Origin: Roseibium aquae
Lineage (GTDB): Bacteria; Pseudomonadota; Alphaproteobacteria; Rhizobiales; Stappiaceae
Direction of reading: 5' to 3'
NCBI RefSeq assembly: GCF_008711285.1
Contig: NZ_VXDC01000004.1
Coordinates: 248,001-312,000 of the forward strand
Length of the DNA stretch: 64,000 nt
In this document: positions 40,065 to 48,112 of the stretch, piece after piece
How the letters are laid out: each line of letters begins with the position of its first letter
How positions within the stretch are numbered: the stretch's first letter is position 1
Notes under the pieces: model-generated
Seen by the model: only the letters and a program-made list of their open reading frames with translations
The model's database searches: none
What the model was told of the DNA's origin: nothing
Position numbers and translations under genes: made by a program

Positions 40065-42062
40065 TCAGGCGATGCGCAGCCGACCATCGAGACGAATGCC
40101 GTTTTCTGGCGTCACAGTGCCCAGATCACGGATATGGGCGATGACTTCATTGCGGTAGACCAGACCAGTGTGATTGTAGGACCAACCGCGGATGTCCAGA
40201 CTTGCGATATTACCCGCCACGCCGCCAGAAATCGGCGCACCGTTCCAAGCCTCACCGAACGCGCCAAGCTGGATATAGCTGTTGATCGCAAGGGAGAAAG
40301 TCTTGTCAAGTTGACTTTCCAACGGCTGGCCTAGCACCTCCACCTTGACTGCGCGCGCTTCCGCGGCCGAACCACCAAGTTCGATCGCGTAACGCAGTCC
40401 GCTCGAAAAGTGAAGGAACCCGCGCGAGACAAATCCGTTCAGATCCGCGCTCTCCACTTCTTCGGGCCGCAGGATCCGCTTGGCGTTGCTGTCCAGCATT
40501 GCCTTCAGATCCCGACCTGTAACCGTCGCTACATGCACCTGGTCGGCATAAGGCATCACGTCGAACCATTCACCGAAGCTCAATGGCCCTTCGTCCACCC
40601 CGGCAGCGAGTCCTGTTGCATTGAAAAGCGCAAGATCCACCGTCCCATTCGCGAATGAACTGGAGCGCGCGACCAGCGCGTCGTTCATGAAGTTCGCCAG
40701 CGCAGCTTCGCGGATATACCGATCCGAAATGGTCCGATGACGCGATAGAAGACCCTCTGGATCGACTACATTGCCAATCGCTTCCGCCATTTTGTCTTCC
40801 AGCGCGGCGATCATCGGCCCGATTACCTCTGCCTCGAATTGCTGATCGTAGTCTTCGTCCCGCTCGGCAGCTTCATAGCCGTCATCGCCCGGGACCAAAC
40901 GGTCATCCCGGCGCTTGGTGGGATGCAAGGAGACGCTAGTAAACCAGCCCCGGCGACCGTTTTCCGCAGCAATCGACATGGCTATATCACCCAGATGCCG
41001 GCCATTGGCATTTGCCTGGGTAATTAGCACGCCGTTCATGACATTAGCGGGATTGATCCCGGTCTCATTCAAAACGGTATGAGTATGGCCACCAACAAGA
41101 ACAATCGGCTTGTCCGACAATGGACCTGCGCGTTCAGCCAAGACGAAATCGCCGTCGTCGATACGGCGGGCAAAGGCCGAGCGGCCACTCTGATGGCTTC
41201 CCGCGCCATAACCACAATGGGACAAGATCACAACAACGTCCGAGACCGCGGATACCGCCGGCATGAGGTTTTCAAGTGCGGTCACCGGGCTCGCCACGGC
41301 AAGCCCAGGATCTGACTCGGTGCCAACTCGCGTATCGACCGATGTTGTCAAGCCGATGACGCCGATCCGCAGGCCCTTCGCCTCAAGAATCGCCGCTGCA
41401 TGATAGTCGCGATCACGTTCCATGTGGGCGGAGCCATGTATGTTCGCAGACAGAACCGGGAAGGTCACATCCCGCTCAATACCAAGGCGCAACATCTCCG
41501 CGCCTCTGTCGAATTCGTGGTTGCCAAGTACGGCAATGTCCAAACCCGCTGCCGAGGCGGCGCGATAGCCGGCATCGGCGACAAACTCCTCAGGGGACCA
41601 GCCCATCAGTTCGTCGAAGACGGAACCTGTATGATCATCGCCCGCGGACACAAAGAGGGTGATCTCATTGTCGGCCGATGATGCGCGTGCAGCCCGGACC
41701 ATCTTGACGATCTGGCTGAACCGATGGGTGTCGCCTCGTTTGCTATGCATCTCGGTCAGATGGTTGTGCATATCGTTGATATGCAGAATGCGCAGCACCC
41801 GGCGTTCGCCCTCAGGCAAAGCCGGAGACGGCACAGGCGAGCCGTCGGCGGCCACGATCCGCTCGATCGGCCCCGCAAGCGGATCGCCGGTCAGCAAGAA
41901 CGCGCGTTCAACAACGCCTTTCGGATTGGGGGCAACTTCGGTCAGGGACAGCTCGCGAAGTCCGGCCTGGGCGTTGGCCCGGAAAACAATCATTGGAGTC
42001 AGGGCGGCTGCGGATGCCCCAACGAGGAAGGCGCGGCGGGAGGGAGAAATGAAGGAAGGCAT
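40065..42062 (-). CDS. 5'-nucleotidase / bifunctional metallophosphatase (Tat-exported)
   Basis: 665 residues. A twin-arginine signal (SPSRRAFLVGASAAAL) sends it to the periplasm. The metallophosphatase domain shows ILHINDMHNHL, SAGDDHTGS, VLGNHEFDRG and VGGHTHTVLNE, the dimetal ligands of the UshA family. The C-terminal domain has LFNATGLAAGVDEGPLSFGE and ends in the typical nucleotide-binding region. It probably releases phosphate and nucleosides from external nucleotides. ATG 42062 is set by CAGGAG upstream. It is a single-gene unit. Confidence 0.88.
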   Translation of the reverse strand: MPSFISPSRRAFLVGASAAALTPMIVFRANAQAGLRELSLTEVAPNPKGVVERAFLLTGDPLAGPIERIVAADGSPVPSPALPEGERRVLRILHINDMHNHLTEMHSKRGDTHRFSQIVKMVRAARASSADNEITLFVSAGDDHTGSVFDELMGWSPEEFVADAGYRAASAAGLDIAVLGNHEFDRGAEMLRLGIERDVTFPVLSANIHGSAHMERDRDYHAAAILEAKGLRIGVIGLTTSVDTRVGTESDPGLAVASPVTALENLMPAVSAVSDVVVILSHCGYGAGSHQSGRSAFARRIDDGDFVLAERAGPLSDKPIVLVGGHTHTVLNETGINPANVMNGVLITQANANGRHLGDIAMSIAAENGRRGWFTSVSLHPTKRRDDRLVPGDDGYEAAERDEDYDQQFEAEVIGPMIAALEDKMAEAIGNVVDPEGLLSRHRTISDRYIREAALANFMNDALVARSSSFANGTVDLALFNATGLAAGVDEGPLSFGEWFDVMPYADQVHVATVTGRDLKAMLDSNAKRILRPEEVESADLNGFVSRGFLHFSSGLRYAIELGGSAAEARAVKVEVLGQPLESQLDKTFSLAINSYIQLGAFGEAWNGAPISGGVAGNIASLDIRGWSYNHTGLVYRNEVIAHIRDLGTVTPENGIRLDGRLRIA

Positions 42063-42471
42063 AAAAAACTCCTGATTGGTTTCCCGCCTGATAGAGCAGG
42101 CATGTGACAGGCGTTTGATCATGGTTGGGCGGCTACAAAACTGCGGTTTCCTAAGTCAGCGGTGGCGCTCTGCATTGATGAAAGGACCGTCCATTTTCAC
42201 AGGTTGGTCCGAATCGGCTTCAAAAAGCTCCCGCTACCCTCGCCCCACCACGAAGCGCGCCTGCCAACCCGCCAAACAACTTCCCCAAGCGCTATCGAGT
42301 GCGGTTTTTTAACGCTGCGATGGCTTCCTCCGGTTCCGCCGCGCGCCCCCGCCAAAATGCCTCCAGCCCGAAAGCCGCACGAAAATCGGCGTTTTGGAAG
42401 CCGAAGTCGGCCACGATGGAAACCTGCGGCGCGACGCCCCTGCACCCCAGACTGTGGTCTGGCCGACCGCC
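42063..42471. other. Intergenic region with a possible gene remnant
   Basis: 409 bp. On the minus strand, in the same frame as modC and beyond its stop codon, positions 42414-42292 read as 40 residues with coding-like composition (starting at a GTG; ADFGFQNADF, LEAFWRGRAAEPEEA). This could be a small protein or a remnant; the LEAFWRGR stretch faintly recalls the N-terminus of MetE. I would not annotate it as a gene. The rest shows no recognisable content. Confidence 0.25.
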
Positions 42472-43572
42472 CTATCGCTTGGTTCTGCCTCCGCCTCCAA
42501 CGTCCAGCGGGGCAACGGAAACGGTCTTGACGATTGCATGAACTTCCGCCCCCGGCACCAGGCCGAGCACATTGGCAGAGCGCCGCGTGATCCGTGCCAG
42601 GACACGCCCCGCACAGGTGTCCAGCGCGACAATCGCGCCAGGTCCCTCGCCGGGCCGGACCTCGTGCACCACGCCCGGCAGGATGTTCAGCGCCGACAGC
42701 CCCTCGGGCCGGGCGCGGGACAGGATCACGTCATGGGCGGCGATGCGGACCCGCAATCGCCCCCCTTCCGGCTGGGGCACCTTGGGCAGAAACAGCGGCA
42801 GGCCGCCCGCATCCAGCTCGGTCAGCCCGTCCGCATGGTGACGCGCCACACGTGCGGTCAAGACGGCCCCTGCTTCGCGGGCCCCTGCCGGAAGGATGCC
42901 CGGATTTCCGAGAACCTCGGCCGCCGGCCCCTGCGCCACAACGCGGCCGGCGTCCAGCGCCACGACGGTCGTGGCGAGCCGGGCGACTTCGGAGGGCGAA
43001 TGGCTGACATACAGGATCGGCACGCTCACCTCGTCGCGCAGTCTCTCGAAATAGGGCAGGATTTCGGCCTTGCGCGCCTCGTCGAGAGCCGCCAGCGGTT
43101 CGTCGGCCAAAATGAGGCGCGGCGCGGACAGGAGGGCGCGGCCGATCGCGACACGTTGCTTCTCCCCGCCTGACAGCGCGCCGGGACGGCGATCGAGCAG
43201 ATGGCCGATGCCCAGCAAGTCGACCACCCCTGCCGTGCTCGCGCGTGGGGCGTCCTTGGGCGCGAACCAGGCACCATAGGCCAGGTTCTGCCGGACGGTC
43301 AGATGCGGAAAGAGACGCCCTTCCTGGAAAATGTAACCCAGGCGGCGCCGGTGCGGCTTCAAACGGATCCCGCTTTCGGTGTCAAGCAAGCACCAGTCCC
43401 CCGACGCGATGCGGCCGGAATCCGGCATCAAGAGACCCGCAACCGTATTGATAATGGTCGTTTTGCCCGATCCGGACCGCCCGAACAGAACGGTGACACC
43501 GGGCGGGGCCTTGAAGGCAGCGTCAAGGGCAAACCCTTCGAAGCGATGGCGGACGGAAACCTCCAGCATCAT
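42472..43572 (-). CDS. modC: Molybdate ABC transporter ATP-binding protein
   Basis: 366 residues. Walker A is GRSGSGKTT, signature LSGGEKQRVAIGRAL, Walker B LILADEPLAALDE. The C-terminal third (about 235-366) contains a Mop-like molybdate-binding domain. It powers molybdate uptake with ModB and ModA, and sits last in modE-modA-modB-modC. It overlaps modB by 4 bp. Confidence 0.94.
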   Translation of the reverse strand: MMLEVSVRHRFEGFALDAAFKAPPGVTVLFGRSGSGKTTIINTVAGLLMPDSGRIASGDWCLLDTESGIRLKPHRRRLGYIFQEGRLFPHLTVRQNLAYGAWFAPKDAPRASTAGVVDLLGIGHLLDRRPGALSGGEKQRVAIGRALLSAPRLILADEPLAALDEARKAEILPYFERLRDEVSVPILYVSHSPSEVARLATTVVALDAGRVVAQGPAAEVLGNPGILPAGAREAGAVLTARVARHHADGLTELDAGGLPLFLPKVPQPEGGRLRVRIAAHDVILSRARPEGLSALNILPGVVHEVRPGEGPGAIVALDTCAGRVLARITRRSANVLGLVPGAEVHAIVKTVSVAPLDVGGGGRTKR

Positions 43573-44264
43573 CGGCCTCCGACCCGCGCGGTGACCCGGC
43601 GCCCGATCAGTTCAGACAGCAGAAGAGCGCCCATGGCAACGACGACCGAAACGATCACCAGCTTCATCGCCGACGCCTCGCCCCCTGGCACCTGAAGGAA
43701 AGCGTAGATCGCCGAAGGGATGGTCCGCGTCTCGCCGGGAATATTGGACACAAAGGTGATCGTCGCCCCGAACTCGCCCATGGCTTTGGCGAAGGCGAGG
43801 ATCGCGCCAGCGACAATGCCCGGCAGCGCCATGGGGAGCGTGACGGTCAGGAAGACCCAGACCGGCGAAGCGCCGAGCGTTGCCGAGGCTTGCTCCAGCT
43901 TCGGATCGACAGCCTCGATCGACAGCCGGATCGCCCGCACCATGAGCGGAAAGGCCATCACCGCGGCCGCCACGGCGGCGCCGGTCCAGCGAAAGGCAAA
44001 GACAATGCCCCAGTCGGCCAGAACGCTGCCGATGGGACCGCGCGTGCCCAGTGTCAAAAGCAGGAGATAACCCGTGACGACGGGAGGCAGGATCAGCGGC
44101 AGATGAACAAGGCCATTGAGGACCTGCTTGCCGGGAAAAGACCAGCGCGCCAGAGCGTAGGCCACGAAGATACCGAGTGGCAGGCTGACGAGCGTCGCCC
44201 AAAAGGAAACCTGTAGAGAGAGCGCTACCGCGCTCCACTCAGCGGGGCCGAGCCAGTCTGTCAT
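43569..44264 (-). CDS. modB: Molybdate ABC transporter permease
   Basis: 231 residues with about five membrane helices. The coupling loop EQASATLGASPVWVFLTVTLPMALPGIVAGAILAFAKAMGEFGAT is the classical ModB EAA motif, with the AKAMGEFGAT ending diagnostic. It is in the inner membrane with ModC, and lies 3 bp after modA. Confidence 0.95.
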   Translation of the reverse strand: MTDWLGPAEWSAVALSLQVSFWATLVSLPLGIFVAYALARWSFPGKQVLNGLVHLPLILPPVVTGYLLLLTLGTRGPIGSVLADWGIVFAFRWTGAAVAAAVMAFPLMVRAIRLSIEAVDPKLEQASATLGASPVWVFLTVTLPMALPGIVAGAILAFAKAMGEFGATITFVSNIPGETRTIPSAIYAFLQVPGGEASAMKLVIVSVVVAMGALLLSELIGRRVTARVGGR

Positions 44265-44267
44265 GCG

Positions 44268-45038
44268 CTACTCTGTGAGGACCGTGAAGCCCTGCCGCTC
44301 GAAGGCCGCGCGCGCTTCCGGGCCGCGGAGATACGCGAGAAACTCCGCTTCGGCGGGAACATCCCGGCTGGCAAGATCGGCCGCCGGATAGACAATGGCG
44401 GGATGCGTGTCAGGGGGGAACGTTCCGACGATGGTCACGTTGTCCTCAGCAGCCGCATCCGTGGCATAGACGATACCATAGGGTGCCTCCCCGGCCGCCA
44501 CGAAGGCAAGCGCCGCGCGCACATTGTCGGCTTGGGCCACCTGCGCTTCGACATCGTCCCAAAGCCCGAGGCTCTCAAGGGCCGCCTTGCCGTAGACACC
44601 GGCCGGCACGGAATCCACCAGCGCCATGGCCAGCCGGCCGTCGCCGAGCAGACCGGCAAGATCGAGGTCGGGCCCGATCTCGACGGGCGCGGTCTCGGTG
44701 CCGAAGGCGGCAAGAACGATGGAATTACCGAGAAGGTCGAACCGCGATCCCTCCTCGATCAGCCCATCGGCTTCGATCCTGTCCATCCAGTCCGTGCTGG
44801 CCGAAATGAAAATGTCGGCCGGTGCGCCCTGCTGGATCTGCCGCGCAAGAGCCGAAGAGCCCGCGAGCGAAACGACAAGGTCATGGCCTGTGGCCGCCTC
44901 GAAATTCGTTTCGATCTCGGCAAGGGCGCTGGTCATGCTCGCCGCGGCGAAGACAATGATTTCCTCAGCCGCGACCGTGGCCGGTGTGGCGGCAACGCAA
45001 ACAATCCCGAAAACGCGAGACAAGGCTGATCTGACCAC
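44268..45038 (-). CDS. modA: Molybdate-binding periplasmic protein
   Basis: 256 residues with a signal peptide (VFGIVCVAATPATVAAEE). The mature start IIVFAAASMTSALAEIETNFE and SLAGSSALARQIQQGAPADIFISAS are the oxyanion-binding motifs of ModA. It binds molybdate or tungstate in the periplasm. A perfect palindrome lies about 20 bp upstream of its ATG. Confidence 0.95.
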   Translation of the reverse strand: MVRSALSRVFGIVCVAATPATVAAEEIIVFAAASMTSALAEIETNFEAATGHDLVVSLAGSSALARQIQQGAPADIFISASTDWMDRIEADGLIEEGSRFDLLGNSIVLAAFGTETAPVEIGPDLDLAGLLGDGRLAMALVDSVPAGVYGKAALESLGLWDDVEAQVAQADNVRAALAFVAAGEAPYGIVYATDAAAEDNVTIVGTFPPDTHPAIVYPAADLASRDVPAEAEFLAYLRGPEARAAFERQGFTVLTE

Positions 45039-45058
45039 GGACGATACCTACCAACTTT

Positions 45059-45080
45059 GATATGTTTCTTGAAACATATC
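45059..45080. promoter_or_regulatory. Palindrome before modA, candidate ModE operator
   Basis: GATATGTTTC (45059-45068) TT GAAACATATC (45071-45080): perfect 10-bp arms about 21 bp upstream of modA. It runs into ATCGCTATA at 45077-45085, which resembles half of the E. coli Mo-box. The position between modE and modA fits molybdate-dependent repression. Confidence 0.6.
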
Positions 45081-45113
45081 GCTATACACCATCTATCTGG
45101 TCAAGCATTATTT

Positions 45114-45491
45114 TCACTCGGAAATATCGCGCAACATGGACCGGAGGGAACCGATCCGCGCGGCCCCAGCTTCGGCCAGGATTTCCTCGAGCTTTCGATA
45201 ATTGGTCAAGACGGTCTCGCCCGCCTCGGTCAGGCGGGCACCGCCGCCCCTGGAGCCGCCACGGGTGGACTCAACCAAAGGGTCACGGAATGCATTGTTC
45301 ATTTCCTCGACCAACATCCATGCGCGTTTGTAACTCATGGCCATCGCGCGGCCAGCCGCCGCGATCGAACCCGTTTCGCGGATTCGTTCGAGCAGGTCGG
45401 CCTTTCCCGGCCCCAGCATCGCGTCCTCACCGAACACGATCCGGATGCGCAGGCTCGGGGCGGCTTTGTCATCGGGACGGTCGTCACTCAT
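45114..45491 (-). CDS. ModE-type winged helix-turn-helix regulator without Mop domains
   Basis: 125 residues starting at ATG 45491. The winged helix (ERIRETGSIAAAGRAMAMSYKRAWMLVEEMN) and the following VESTRGGSRGGGARLTEAGE hairpin match the N-terminal DNA-binding half of ModE. E. coli ModE is about 262 residues and has two molybdate-binding Mop domains, which are absent here. It probably binds DNA near modA, with sensing done otherwise. It lies upstream of modA on the same strand, 75 bp away. Confidence 0.82.
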   Translation of the reverse strand: MSDDRPDDKAAPSLRIRIVFGEDAMLGPGKADLLERIRETGSIAAAGRAMAMSYKRAWMLVEEMNNAFRDPLVESTRGGSRGGGARLTEAGETVLTNYRKLEEILAEAGAARIGSLRSMLRDISE

Positions 45492-45889
45492 GATGCGGTT
45501 ATGCCAGTCAAACGGCAGGACCGGCAAGCCATATGGACGGCCACCGGGGCGGCCCGTCCACAAAGCTCGCCTGAAGGCGATATTTCCCTATGTTCATATC
45601 ATCCTCAAAATGCCGGGCGGACAAGCGGGTGTTGAAGATCAACCGAAACGGCCTGTCGCAAGGCGCTGGAGACTACTTGACCGAAAACCCGGCCGGAAAT
45701 CGGTTCTCTTGAGTGAAAAAGTCGCTCCCATACCCAAGCGTCATCTGGTGATTTCACCAATGAAAATTGATGATATCCCTCGGTATCACTGTGAATTATA
45801 TCACGTTTTATAGTTTTATCTTTTGCTTAAATCTTACTGGCTAGGTTGCGGCTTACTGAGCGGTAGGAATCCTTTAGAGGCGTAGGCGT
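45492..45889. other. Intergenic region with GTGA/TCAC palindromes
   Basis: 398 bp with no gene seen. The last 150 bp is AT-rich and holds TGGTGATTTCACCA (45746-45759) and GTGAATTATATCAC (45791-45804), both inverted repeats sharing GTGA...TCAC ends, and an imperfect GATATCCCTCGGTATC between them. Candidate control sites for the response-regulator gene downstream. Confidence 0.45.
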
Positions 45890-48112
45890 ATGCTGAAATC
45901 TGCGGCGGACGCGAAAGATATTGTCCTCTTCGTAGACGAGACTGACCGTACCCCGCCTTCCCAACTCTTCTGGAACGTTCTGATCGTCGATGACGATCCG
46001 GATGTGCACGAAGCAACCCGGCTCGCCCTCGACAACGTGAAGATTGAAGGCCGGCCTCTGCGGTTTCTTCATGCGCGGTCCGAAGCCGAGGCCATGGACA
46101 TTCTCCATTCCGCGAAGGACACCATTCCAGTCGCCTTGATCGATGTTGTGATGGAACGCTCCGATTCAGGGCTGCGCCTTGTAAAGCATATCCGGGACGA
46201 GCTCGGACTTGACACGCTGCAGATCATCTTGCGCACCGGGCAACCCGGATACGCCCCCGAACTGGAGACGATCGAGACTTACAATATCAATGACTACCGC
46301 ACCAAATCCAACCTGACCCGAACCCGGTTGTGCACCAGTCTCATCGTTGCCATCCGCTCCTATAATCAGTTGCGGCATCTGGAAACAAACAAGCGCGGTT
46401 TTGAGAAGATCGTCTCCGCGAGCACCCACCTCAACGGGCTGCGCAGCCTCTCCCAGTTCGCAGACGGCGTGATCGCCCAGATCTGCGCCCTTCTTGAAGT
46501 GCCCGAAAACGGCTTCACGACAGTCGTTGGCGTCGATGGTGCCCTGGTCGATCCGCTGGTCATTTCCGGCACCGGCCGGTTTGAGGGCTATGCGGGACAG
46601 AACCTGGCCGACCTCAAAAACGACGTCATCAGAGAGCAGATTGAAATCTGTATCCGCAACAAGGCGAACCAGTTGGGGCCGCTCACCTGTTTCGTGTTTC
46701 GGGCCAGCAACGATGTGTGTCTTGCGACCTGTGTGGACACCCCCCGTTGTGACCATGAGATCGACCATCGTGTGATCGAGGCGTTTTGCGCGAGTGTGAC
46801 CGTGGGGTTCGAGAACGTGCTTTTGAACGGCAAGCTTCAAAGGCTTGCCTACCGGGATCACCTCACGGACCTGCCCAATCGCAACGGGTTTGAGCGCATC
46901 ATCGACGACTATCTCGCGAACGAGACCGACGGACGGCTGGCGCTTGTCGATATCGACGATTTCGCATCGATCAACGCGGCCCTGGACCAGCACTATGGTG
47001 ATGACGTTCTGCGGGCGATCGCAGGCCGTTTGCTGGATGTGCTCGGCCGGTCCGTCAGCCTCGGGCGGATATCCGGCGATTGTTTCGGTGTGATCGGACC
47101 GGAGGACGCCGTGCGACCGGACATGATCGACGACTTGTTCACGGAACCGATCGTGGTCAACAACGAACCCTTGCGGCTCTCTGCCACCAGCGGGTTCGTT
47201 TCCCTGCGGCAAAGCTCCGGTTCCGGCATGCAGCTGTTAAAGGACGCAAACATCGCGCTGAAACAGGCCAAGCTGGAGAACCGCGGCAAGGCCCTGGTGT
47301 TCAGCGAGAATCTGCGGACCCAGGCGGACGCGCGGATCAACATGCTGTCGGGCCTTCGGTCCGCATTCACCTCGCAGCGGCTGTTTCTCGCCTACCAGCC
47401 CCAGGTTACCATGTCGGACGGCCGCCTGGTCGGTTTGGAAGCCTTGCTGCGCTGGCGTGATGCCCATGGCAGTTTCATTCCGCCCGACCAGTTCATACCG
47501 CTCGCTGAAAAATCCGGCCTGATTAATCCGATTGGCGACTGGGTGCTTCGGGTGGCCTGCGATCAGCTGCGCGCGTTTCTGGACGCCGGACATCACCAGA
47601 CCCGGATGGCCGTCAATGTTTCCCATGTCCAATTCCGCGAACCCGGCTTTGTCGAAACGGTCGCGGAGGTGTTGTCGGAGACCGGGGTGCCGGCAAAGTA
47701 TTTGGAAATAGAATTGACCGAATCCGTTGCCGTTGAAAACACCGACATGATCGTTTCCAGACTTCAGGACCTGCGATCTCTGGGGGTTTCGATCGCGCTT
47801 GATGATTTCGGGACCGGCTATTCCTCGCTGAGCGTCCTGAAAGACCTGCCCCTCGACAAGCTCAAGATCGACAGGTCGTTCATCCGGGATCTGCACAGCC
47901 ACGAAACCGCGACCAATGTCGCCGACCTGATCGTGGCTTTTGGCAAGAAGATGGGCCTCGAGCTGATTGCCGAAGGTGTGGAAACCCCGGACCAGATCGA
48001 GATCCTTCGCTCGATGGGGTGCGAGGTCGCGCAAGGCTTTTATTACTCAAGACCCCTTGAGGCGGCCCAGCTTTTCAAATGGCTGGAAGCGCGGCAGGAA
48101 GATGCAACATGA
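45890..48112 (+). CDS. Response regulator: REC - DUF3369 - GGDEF (degenerate) - EAL
   Basis: 740 residues. The receiver domain (about 28-150) has VLIVDDDPD and the phosphoacceptor D85 in ALIDVVMERSDSG; a DUF3369 domain follows to about 310. The GGDEF domain (about 315-475) reads SGDCF (395-399) where GGDEF is required, so it cannot make cyclic di-GMP. The EAL domain (about 490-740) keeps E517-A-L, then NVSHVQF, ELTES, DDFGTGYSSL and EGVET: an active phosphodiesterase is expected. The histidine kinase gene overlaps its stop (ATGA), so the two form a pair. Confidence 0.9.
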   Translation: MLKSAADAKDIVLFVDETDRTPPSQLFWNVLIVDDDPDVHEATRLALDNVKIEGRPLRFLHARSEAEAMDILHSAKDTIPVALIDVVMERSDSGLRLVKHIRDELGLDTLQIILRTGQPGYAPELETIETYNINDYRTKSNLTRTRLCTSLIVAIRSYNQLRHLETNKRGFEKIVSASTHLNGLRSLSQFADGVIAQICALLEVPENGFTTVVGVDGALVDPLVISGTGRFEGYAGQNLADLKNDVIREQIEICIRNKANQLGPLTCFVFRASNDVCLATCVDTPRCDHEIDHRVIEAFCASVTVGFENVLLNGKLQRLAYRDHLTDLPNRNGFERIIDDYLANETDGRLALVDIDDFASINAALDQHYGDDVLRAIAGRLLDVLGRSVSLGRISGDCFGVIGPEDAVRPDMIDDLFTEPIVVNNEPLRLSATSGFVSLRQSSGSGMQLLKDANIALKQAKLENRGKALVFSENLRTQADARINMLSGLRSAFTSQRLFLAYQPQVTMSDGRLVGLEALLRWRDAHGSFIPPDQFIPLAEKSGLINPIGDWVLRVACDQLRAFLDAGHHQTRMAVNVSHVQFREPGFVETVAEVLSETGVPAKYLEIELTESVAVENTDMIVSRLQDLRSLGVSIALDDFGTGYSSLSVLKDLPLDKLKIDRSFIRDLHSHETATNVADLIVAFGKKMGLELIAEGVETPDQIEILRSMGCEVAQGFYYSRPLEAAQLFKWLEARQEDAT

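Noticed and set aside
40901-40911. Fourth REP-like word
   Set aside because: Lies inside the nucleotidase coding sequence and is explained by its codons.
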